Source: Haliclona indistincta (lineage: Eukaryota > Porifera > Demospongiae > Haplosclerida > Chalinidae). Taken from it: 64,000 nt of DNA. The notes beneath the pieces are model-generated. The model searched no databases. It saw nothing but the letters and a program-made list of their open reading frames with translations, and was not told the DNA's origin. A program made the translations under genes and the position numbers. The stretch covers positions 9,305,047 to 9,369,046 of the forward strand of contig OZ024786.1 in assembly GCA_964017065.1 (NCBI GenBank). Direction: 5' to 3'. This document shows positions 53,402 through 62,900 of the stretch, in pieces; positions within the stretch are counted from its first letter, which is position 1, and each line of letters starts with the position of its first letter.

Positions 53402-56251
53402 ATGGCGGCTCCGGCTAGTGCTATCAAACAGTTGGACTTGGAGGATTTTATCAAAGATAGAGTCCGGACTGGGTGTTCACATCAAACAATTTCATCTCAA
53501 CTGCAACAAGAATATCCTGGTGTAGTTGGTTTATCTACTAGAAGTGTGACTCGATTTTGCTCTCAAAATGGTATCCATTATTCAAGCGGTTTGGACAGCG
53601 ACCAGTTGGATGACTTGGTCGAACAATCTGTTTCCAGGGTAATAGACCTCTATATAAATTATAAACTATAATGCTATAGTTAAAGCAATTGTTTATGTAG
53701 CGTGGCAATGGGGTTTGTTTGGATAACATATGCATGTGCTAGTTAAATGCACATTAAGGGCCTTCAAGTTGAACTTCATATTTTTGGTTTCTGTGGTCTG
53801 CTCTATCACACTGAAGTCACCATTTGTTTTGTGGGCGGAGCCAACTCAGCCCATTTGCCGAAAATTTTGTTTGGTTCCTGAGCAAGCCACGCCTATAAAA
53901 ATGACATACATGATACAAGAAAAAATGTACGCATCAGACTTTACATAAACTCCTCGGTCTGCAAGTTACAGGAAGGTGAATATTTAATTAGCTGTGGCAC
54001 TTTTGGCAAAACCTCCTACCCAAAGAGCGATGGAGAAAGATTCCTACATTTTGCCAAAGAGCTAACAAAGGCGCTCTTCCCAATCCCTCCTGCCCCACAA
54101 CCCACCCATCCCTATGCGGCTCTCTGTGATTGCAAAGTACGAATTAATTTTTTTTTATATCCGGCAAGTGCTATTGGAGAATGGCTACACTGATTTTCAG
54201 TCAAAAATGGGTGAGGGTAGCCATACAAGACACAGTAGATTGAAAATCAGTTCGACTCATTGTCCCTTAATATTATTGTCATTGTTATGCTTGCAGGTTG
54301 GTCCTTCATATGGCAGGCGCACTCTCACAGGATTGTTAAGGTCACAAGGAGTCATTGTAGGGGAACAAAGAGTGCGAGTGGCAATGATGAATACAACACC
54401 AGGATATATTCAACAGCGTCAGCAGCACACATACCATCAAATGAATCCAATTCCCTACTATGCGGAGTACTTTGGCCACAAGCTACACTTTGATCAGAAC
54501 GAAAAGTTAGTTCGTTTTGGAGTGACTCATGTCGCAGCGAGTGATGGATTCAGCGGAAAGCTACTGGGTGTTATCTCTATGCCAACTAAGAATTGTATTG
54601 AAATATATGATCAACTGTACAGGTAAGAACATACATACATGTATAGTTGATGTTAACCAGCCAAGTGTGGAAATTGATTATGTCATTGTCTGGTGTGTAT
54701 TGTGCTTGTGTCGTGTTGTAGGCATGTTTTTCTGGTGCCTAGGCCAGTACTGCACAGCAAAAATCATACTCGCTAGTGACCATTTTTGTGTACCCGCAAC
54801 ACACAACGTACATTAAATCAATTAGATACTTTGGAGCTACTGTCGGGTGTTTCAAATGTGGTGTAGACTATAATCTGTATGCAGACAAAGCACTATCTGG
54901 TTACAAAAAGCGTTTGGTTTTTTACGTAATACTGTAACCATGCTTTAACCCACTTCCGGCGCAATGCGGAGTGAACACGGTAAATGCCCAGAGACCAATC
55001 CGGCAGTATAATATCTGTGACTAAGATAACAATTCCCATATTATAAAGATCTCCGACCATTGGTAATTAGATCTCAAACGCGCTCCTTTCTTTTATGTGC
55101 AAATATGGTAGTGTCTGCATCTATATGTGTACATTTTGACTAGTATATTAATTTCTAACTATACATACAGGCCTTTAGTAGCGGAACACGGATTGTGGGA
55201 TCAGGTGCGAGTTGACTCCGGCAGAGAATTTTCACTGATATTACATGTTCAAGATCATCTTTCACCATTGCGAACAAATACTCAGAGGCTCCCTTATATA
55301 CAGACACAGTCAAAACAGGCAAGAAAACTAATGGACTAGATGAAGAGGGCCGTTTGCCCCCTTCATCTAGTCTCATCACAACAATGAACTGCTAGTATTT
55401 TTTATAAACCCATTCCGCCGGGCCTAATATGCAAGTGTCAGATCATAACTTTCAAATTAGGTCTCGATCTTGACGCATAAAAATGTGAAATGACTGACTT
55501 TTCACCATGCAATTATTTGGCTAATAACAAACTCCTAACTATCAAACTTCACACAGCAATTCTGTCTGCATGAATGCCCATGCACGGCTAGGGAAAAAAT
55601 ACAGTAACTCATGAATATCATTAACTTGGTACTGTAATACCTTGGTATGCATAAAATTATTAATTTTGTTTGTGGTCATTTATAGAACCATCTTGCTGAG
55701 CGACACTGGGTGGAAGTCAATAGTCGTGTGAATTACCCACTTAAATCTTCCCTTGTTTGGATGCAGCAAAACCAGTTAATTGATTTAGACTGCCCAACAA
55801 CAAAGTACTGCGTATCTTTATTGACTGGGATATTGTGTCAAATAGGTATTCAAATGCATATTAGTGCATGGAACAACCACAGAATTCCTGGTAAGTTCAT
55901 TATAGAATCATAATTCTGAATTAAGTTTATTGTAATGCAGGTCCCCATAGAGGTATACCTAACACTTTGGCAGAGCGCAATAATCGAACAGCGAGATGTA
56001 CCAGTATTCCAACAACTGATGAAGCCATTGCTTCTTACACTGCTTTAGGAGGAAATCTCACACCAATGACACTATTTGGAACCGATCCTTTATGTGGACA
56101 TCCCGAATTAATACAAGAACGTCGAATCCAGATGGAACAAAGTGTTCCAACTCCAGAAGAACTATTCGCCTATACAGTGAATGGCAATTACTTCCCATTT
56201 GCACATGCTCTCAGTTTTCTAATTCAGTCTACTAACCAGTTATCACAATGA
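53402..56251 (+). CDS. Integrase-type DDE transposase of element B, five exons, apparently intact
   Basis: Exons 53,402-53,638, 54,297-54,622, 55,171-55,318, 55,686-55,890 and 55,941-56,251 join in phase to about 408 residues. N-terminus: helix-turn-helix (FIKDRVRTGCSHQTISSQLQ, LSTRSVTRFCSQNGIHYSSG). Core: FGHKLHFDQNEKLVRFGVTH (Asp 1), HGLWDQVRVDSGREFSLILH (Asp 2, about 57 residues later), NHLAERHWVEVNSRVNYPLK (Glu, about 38 residues after Asp 2). This is the D-D-E order of the retroviral-type integrase core. C-terminus: GPHRGIPNTLAERNNRTARC, TPMTLFGTDPLCGHPELIQE. Intron 3 has a GC donor (CAG|GCAAGA); the others are GT-AG. Start at ATG 53,402 (MAAPASAIKQ); the earlier GTG is not used in animals. 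It probably cuts and pastes the TIR-bounded element. Confidence 0.92.
53639..54296. other. Intron 1 of the element B integrase
   Basis: Bounded by CCAGG|GTAATA and GCTTGCAG|GTTGG. GTGGGCGGAGCCA at about 53,831 is the reverse of the TGGCTCCGCCCAC motif seen elsewhere. No extra exon is evident. Confidence 0.6.
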
Positions 56252-57475
56252 CTCATTCCAGTGTGATTATCATTAAGTAATTTAATTGCAGGGCTGTGTG
56301 CACACACAGACTCAAACTCGTGAATGAATATAACTACTGTAACAGAGCATGCACACTGATCGCAGACTCTGAGCCACACCCTTGTATACATGCTGTGCTG
56401 CTACAAACACTATTGAACTCGGCATGTGATAGCAGTTCAATAATGTAAAAGAACAGTCCTTTCAGCATCGATATTTAATATACGGAAACACAATAGCAAT
56501 TATTGCGTACCGTGGGTAGAATAATGCTATATAATACAGAAGTGAAATAATTTATGATAAGAATAAATACAATAATGTGATCCGAAAAGATGGACAAGTG
56601 GAAACAGCCAATAACTTTGAGACGATGTAAGAAAAATTACATAAAAATTGTAGTGAGACAAAATAGAAGTCATGTGAGGGGCATGGTACACTGAGCTCAG
56701 ATTAAAAATAGGACAGATGGGATTAGAAGTTGTGGAGAGAGAAAAGTAAACACGTACGTGCATGGGAAGACTCATGCACAGTGCACTAGATAAAAAAGAG
56801 AATACAATTGCAAAAGACAGCACAATACAAATTTAGTGGAGAGAAAGACAGACAGAAGTAATTAATAAGGAGAAAAACAAGAGAATATTTGAGCAGAAAC
56901 GAGGGGGTATATAGCGATACAGGATTAGGAAGAAGGGGTGGGTAACTCATGAGCTAATCCGGTCACCCTTGGACCAGTAAAAAACTTGGCCTGATTAGGC
57001 AAGTGATTGCATTATAGAGGGCGGAACTCATTGCATGTTGTCTAGCATGTGGCTAGCATGTGGCTGTATTAGAGAGGTGATCGTATTATACATCTGACCA
57101 TGGCCATTAACTTAGGTTTCACTGTAATAGTAGCCAAATGCACCATGTACTCATACGTGCTACGTATACGTACTATAAGAAACAATAGAATAGAAGTATT
57201 TTATTTGTGTGAGGCAATTAGATCCTTAGAATTTGTGGGGCAATGCCACTATATTACATAACCATGCACAGCATAGATTATTTTTAGACACACCTTCCAT
57301 TTCAGCTTAAAAGGTGTACTATGCGGTCTGGTGATCTATTTTGGAGGCCAACAAAATTTTTAAATTGCAAGTGGTAATTTCTATTTTTGAACTATGTATA
57401 AATCATTAAAAATTAAGTATTTATGATTTTTTTTGAATTTCAAACTGCCCAATAGTAAGACAAAAGAAAAGTATA
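56252..57475. other. Right non-coding flank of element B
   Basis: A/G-rich and AT-rich sequence without a supported gene. A minus-strand ORF at 56,527-56,823 has no domain. Confidence 0.5.
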
Positions 57476-57753
57476 GAGTGGACAAACAGTACAAGGGGGT
57501 CAGTGTTCATTTGGATCAAGCAATATTCAATATTAAAACAAATGAATAATGACTGTAAAACCATTTTTCTGTATTTAGAAAAAGCAATTCAATGTTGCAA
57601 AAACAATTTTCAATTTTCAATTGTGATAAAATAAAATTTGCTTTTCTGTGTTCAATTTGTAATAGTTTGATGTTGTAATCGACGTACAAGCGCATAACGT
57701 AACGAATAAGGACTCAGACTGAAGTGGACACGCCTACACCGCACCTACAATTC

Positions 57754-58583
57754 ATGGCGGACGCGACGAGGCTATGTGGCGACGTTTCTGCACTACAAGT
57801 AACAGACTCCGATCCGTTTTTGATACGTATGTGTGTGCCTGTGTGTTTGTGTGAGTGTGCCTGTGTGAGTGTGCCGGTGCCTGTGTGTTTGTGTGAGTGT
57901 GTGCTGCCTGTGTGTTTGTGTGAGTGTGTGCTGCCTGTGTGTTTGTGTGAGTGTGCCTGTGTGCTGCTTGTGTGCCTGTGTGTTTGTGTGTTTGTGCCTG
58001 TGTGTTTGTGTGAGTGTGCCTGTGTGTCAGTGATTCTATATCTCCTCTCTCTTTCCTTCCTTAGAGATCTAGCTCTCTCTCTCTCTCTCATTACCTCCCA
58101 CAGGCTCCCTCCAATCTCTTTCTCTCTTGATCATGCAATTCCTGTAGCCACCCAATACATGTATATGTACCTAGAACAGCATGAGTGGTGGGTCTAAGTA
58201 CATGCGTGTGTGTGTGTGTGTGATGATGTTTCTGTTTTTCGCCTCCCTTCCCTTCCTAATTCTCTCTCTTTCCCGCTCCTCATAAGCACATGCACACATT
58301 CTCTTTCTAGCACTCCATTGATCACTTGCTGTAGCCACAAAAATACCCAGAGGAGTTTGTGTGGTAAGTCTGCATCGTGTAAGTGAATGTTTTACTACCA
58401 CTCCCCCTCCATCCATCCATCTGTCTATCTCTCTCTCATTCTTTCTCTACCTGTCCAGGCACATACAAAGCCGACCACGACCCCATTTCTCTTTTTGAAC
58501 ACCTGCAGGAGCTGTGGCTACAATATAAAGATCAGATGTTTGTGATATTCAACCTTGTTGACCTCTTTAAGTGCTTATTATAA
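57754..58583 (+). CDS. Small two-exon gene of unknown function
   Basis: Exon 1 57,754-57,826 (MADATRLCGDVSALQVTDSD, PFLI) ends at donor GTATGT. Exon 2 starts at 58,459 after a long pyrimidine tract (TTCTTTCTCTACCTGTCCAG) and reads in phase RTYKADHDPISLFEHLQELW, LQYKDQMFVIFNLVDLFKCL, then a TAA at 58,581. The joined product is about 65 residues. Good splice sites, phase agreement and a GC-richer first exon support it. No domain is recognised. It may be a host gene truncated at its 3' side by the integrase fragment that follows. Confidence 0.45.
57828..58045. repeat. TG-rich minisatellite in the intron of the small gene
   Basis: Repeated GTGTGTTTGTGTGAGTGTGC / TGCCTGTGTGTTTGTGTGAG units. Cys/Val-rich and Thr/His-rich ORFs across it are repeat artefacts. 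A second TGTG run is at 58,205-58,221. Confidence 0.9.
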
Positions 58584-58645
58584 TTATTATTAATAATGTC
58601 ATCTTAACAATGATTTGAACGAGTAATAAGCAAGGCTTGCAAACA

Positions 58646-59062
58646 AGCGAGTTATGAACATGATAGTCTGTAAGTGACATCACATAAAAAGAGTAGTCCT
58701 TCTTGGAACATACTGCCATTACCATTAACCAAAGTATGAAATACAGGTTCAAACGATGGAAAACGAGCTCTGAATGCTTGTTCACGCATTTCTAACTTAG
58801 AGTTGTCTGCCATTAGTGGATCGGTTCCAAAGTATGTTGGGTCCGTGATTCGTCCTCCTGCTTGCCTGTACCTCTCCAGAGCCTCAGCAGGAGACCACAG
58901 CAATGAGTGACTGATTGATTTTAAGCGGTTATCAAGGTATACACGCCTATTGGGAACACCTTGTGGGAGTCCATGTCTACGACCTGAATTTAAAAGAAAA
59001 TACTAGTGTTACAACACTCAGGAAATCTTACCAGGGATCGAATGTTCATTCCACGAGGTTGA
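58646..59062 (-). pseudogene. Broken copy of the integrase (end of exon 4 and exon 5)
   Basis: The end of exon 4 reads STSWNEHSIPG before donor GTAAGA (about 59,031), equivalent to SAWNNHRIPG|GTAAG in element B. Exon 5 (about 58,985-58,650) reads GRRHGLPQGVPNRRVYLDNR, SPAEALERYRQAGGRITDPT, YFGTDPLMADNSKLEMREQA, FHTLVNGNGSMFQEGLLFLC and DVTYRLS. The gene is cut inside exon 4 by the fold-back MITE at 59,066. Exons 1-3 are not found. It is a third subfamily, more divergent than A and B. Confidence 0.88.
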
Positions 59063-59065
59063 AAG

Positions 59066-59210
59066 TACACTGTTAAAACGAAAGTGGTAATATCACACCG
59101 AAGGTGGGAGAATTGCCTCACTTTTCCCACCGAACGTAGGAAAAAGTGGGAAAAGTGAGGCAATTCTCCCACCTTCGGTGTGATATTACCACTTTCGTTT
59201 TAACAGTGTA
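59066..59210. mobile_element. Perfect 145-bp fold-back MITE with TA ends
   Basis: Two 64-65-bp arms (TACACTGTTAAAACGAAAGT ... GTGAGGCAATTCTCCCACCT) are exact reverse complements around a spacer of about 15 bp. The ends TACACTG...CAGTGTA fit a TA target of the Tc1/mariner type. Perfect arms imply a recent origin. It lies directly against the broken exon 4 of the integrase fragment. Confidence 0.97.
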
Positions 59211-59924
59211 GCTTTAAGCCAACTGAAGCAACATGAAGTGTGAACCTACAAATTTACAAAAATAATGTCATATAACGCCCAATAACCTCTGTATAGCTAA
59301 ACTGAGTGGACATTAAGCTAACTGGCTAACTGCAGGATATAATGAAGCACCTAAGGTGCAGATGCCTCGGTGGAATGACACTATATCCACAAACAACTAT
59401 CCACCATTCCACAAACACAGCAACTGCAGATGCATGTATACAGGATTTCTGTATAGCAGTGTGCTTTAGTTATGCAATCAGAAGCCAATCAGTGCTATAA
59501 CCACTAATTCAACTGGGCGTGTCTATAATGTTCAGTTCGAGTGCGAGCTATTATAGTAATTGAAAATAGGATACGGACCCGCTTTATGGACCAACGTCAA
59601 AATGGCGGAATAACTGTACTTACTTGCTTGCGGCGCCCACGATTCGATTCGTGCTGATTTCACACTACTTCTACTTCCATGTCGAGTAGATAATACCCTC
59701 GCTTAACTTTGAGGGCTTTCTTATCATATATTCTGGCACTGTACGACGCAGCCGGATCCGGTGCGATCGCCGCGAACTGAACTCGTTCCAGCAATAGGAA
59801 AGGATACCTGTGGACATTCCAATTGCAGATGAGATGACTGATGAAGCCTATAGTACGAAAAGAAACAGTGGCTATGTCAGTCGTGTTGGTTATTATATTA
59901 ATCAAGTGCATTTTTATTGGTCCA
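59211..59924. other. No confident gene; shared element-edge sequences
   Basis: AGGTGCAGATGCCTCGGTG at about 59,353 also follows the Harbinger fragment at 18,604. ACGGACCCGCTTTATGGACC at about 59,574 matches 10,670. A minus ORF at 59,660-59,959 (FLLLERVQFAAIAPDPAASY, KALKVKRGYYLLDMEVEVV) has a protein-like look and possible splice signals, but no domain. Confidence 0.45.
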
Positions 59925-62900
59925 TCTGTATGTAAACTGGTCACATATCGACCAAGCATAGTATGACAAGCCTATATTTGCACGTAATGATTAAGTTAAT
60001 AGTGAGATATACAAGCTATCAGCTGATATTATTTTAAATAACTACTAAGATAGCAAGGGAAACTACGATATTGTGTTTGGAATATTGTCGTTCAATACAT
60101 AATTATAATGTTGGTCTCGGCATGACAATACCACATACTAGTGATACAGTGAGCATGTGATGGGTCTGAGTAGACTGCTTCTTTGAAAGCACCTAATTGT
60201 TACATGACTAAACCAGGATATGCAGTGCTGAACTTTTGGTCTATCCGTAACTAAACCTTAACACATTTGGACCAAGCATGCACAGTATTACTAGTTCGAA
60301 GTCAATGCAGAGTACAAATAGAATTCAAGTTAAGGTATAATTATACTCAATTAATAATTTTTTGTTCATTGGGTAATTGATGCAGATGACAGTGGGATAA
60401 TAATATCAGAAGATATCCTTAAAGATATCCCAAGATATAATGAGATATCATGGAAATAACCAAGATCTTTGAGTTGGATATTGTCGTTCAATGCATAAGA
60501 GGTTGTTCTCGGCATGACAATGCCATGTACTAGTGATACAGTGAGCAGTGAGTAGACTAGTAGTACTACTACTTCTTTGAAAGCATCTAATTGTTAGTTG
60601 ACTTTCACCAGGATATACAGTAACTTTTGGTCCATCCGTATAACTAAAACTGATCACATTTGGACCAAGCATGCACAGTATTACTAGTTCAAAGTCAATG
60701 CATATTACAAATGTGTCAATTTACTGCTAGAATTCAAGTTAAGGTAATTATACTCAATTATTTCCATTGGGTAATTGATGAAGATGACAGTGGGATGATA
60801 ATAATATCAGAAGATATCCTCGAAATAATTAAAGATATCCCAAGATATAATGAGATATCATGGAAATAACCAAGAAATGTGAGTTGAATATTGTCGTACA
60901 ATGCATATGAGGTTGTTCTCAGCATGACAATGCCATATACTAGTGATACAGTGAGCATTGAGTAGACTAGTAGTACTACTACTTCTTTGAAAGCATCCAA
61001 TTGTTACTTGACTTTCACCAGGATATAAAGTAACTTTTGGTCCATCTGTAACTAAAACTGGTCACATTTGGACCAAGCATGCACAGTATTACTAGTTCAA
61101 AGTCAATGCATATTAGAAATGTGTCAATTTATTGCTAGAATTCAAGTGTAAGTAATTACAGTCAATTAATAATATTTTGCTCCATTGAATAATTGAAGAA
61201 GATGACAATGGGATAATAATATCAGAAGATATCCTCGAAATAATTTAAGATATCCCAAGATATTGTCGAAAATAATCAAAGATATCCCAAGATATAATGA
61301 GATATCATGGAAATAACCAAGATATTTGAGTTGAATATTGTCGTTCAATGCATATGAGGTTGTTCTCGGCATGACAATGCCATGTACTAGTGATACAATG
61401 AGCATTGAGTAGACTATAGTAGTACTACTACTTCTTTGATTGTTACTTGACTTTCACCAGGATATACAGTTACTTTTGGTCCATCCGTAACTAAAACTGG
61501 TCACATTTGGACCAAGCATGCACAGTATTACTAGTTCAAAGTCAATGCAGATTACAAATGTGTCAGTTTACTGCTAGAATTCAAGTGTAAGTAATTACAG
61601 TCAATTAATAATCTTTTGCTACATTGAATAATTGATGAAGATAACAGTGGGATAATAATATCAGAAGATATCCGCGAAATAATTAAAGATATCCCAAGAT
61701 ATTGTAAAGATATCCCAAGATATAATGAGATATCATAGAAATAACCAAGATATTTGAGTTGAATATTGTCGTTCAATGCATACGAGGTTGTTCTCGGCAT
61801 GACAATGCCACATACTAGTGATACAGTGAGATAGTGATGGGTCTGTGTAGACTGCTTCTTTGAAGCAACTAATTGTTACATGACTGTAACCAAGATATGA
61901 AGTAACTTTTGGTCCATCCGTAACTAAAACTAGTCACATTTGAACCAAACATGCACAGTATTACAATTTCAAAGTCTATACAGATTACAAATGTGTCAAT
62001 TTACTGCTAGAATTCAAGTTAAGGTAATTATACTCAATTAATAATTTTTGTTCCATTGGGTAATTGATGAAGATCACAGTGGGATAATAATATCACAAGA
62101 TATTGTCGAAATAATTAAAGATATCCCAAGATATAATGAGATATCATGGATATAACCAAGATATGTGAGTTGAAAATTGTCGTTCAATGCATATAAAGTT
62201 GTTCTCTGCATGACAATGCCATGTACTAGTGATACAGTGAGCATTGAGTAGACTAGTAGTACTACTATTTCTTTGAAAGCATCTAATTGTTGGTTGACTT
62301 TCACCAGGATGTACAGTAATTTTTTGGTCCATCCGTAACTAAAACTGATCACATTTGGACCAAGCATGCACAGTATTACTAGTTCAAAGTCAATGCATAT
62401 TACAAATGTGTCTAGAATTCAAGTTAAGGTAATTATACCCAATTATTAATTTTTTGTTCCATTGGGTAATTGATGAAGATGACAGTGGGATAATAATATC
62501 AGAAGATATCCTCGAAATAATTTAAGATATCCCAAGATATTGTCGAAAATAATCAAAGATATCCCAAGATATAATGAGATATCATGGAAATAACCAAGAT
62601 ATTTGAGTTGAATATTGTCGTTCAATGCATATGAGGTTGTTCTCGGCATGACAATGCCATGTATACTAGTGATACAGTGAGCATTGAGTAGACTACTAGT
62701 ATCACGAAAGCATCTAATTGTTATTTGACTTTCACCAGGATATACAGTAACTTTTGGTCCATCCGTAACTAAAACTGGTCACAATTTGACCAAGCATGCA
62801 CAGTATTACCAGTTCAAAGTCAATGCATCTTACAAATGTGTCAATTTACTGCTAGAATTCAAGTTAAGGTAATTATACTCAATTAATATTTTTTTGTTCG

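Larger units (their letters stand above)
49696..57493. mobile_element. Element B: two-gene integrase/RING transposon, possibly complete
   Basis: TGTACTGTTTGTCCACTC at 49,696-49,713 has an exact 18-bp inverted partner at 57,476-57,493 (GAGTGGACAAACAGTACA). Inside are the divergent RING-partner gene (53,212-52,001, minus) and integrase (53,402-56,251, plus) with 189 bp between the start codons. Both genes can be read without stops. Compared with element A the terminal repeat is short, but the outer sequence is the same family. Large non-coding flanks (50.4-52.0 and 56.3-57.5 kb) lie between genes and ends. A 602-bp TTAA element sits near the left end. No clear target duplication was seen. Confidence 0.85.

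Noticed and set aside
57714..58200. Cys/Val-rich and His/Thr-rich ORFs
   Set aside because: They are translations of a TG-rich minisatellite. Only the first 24 codons (57,754-57,826) have a plausible exon context.
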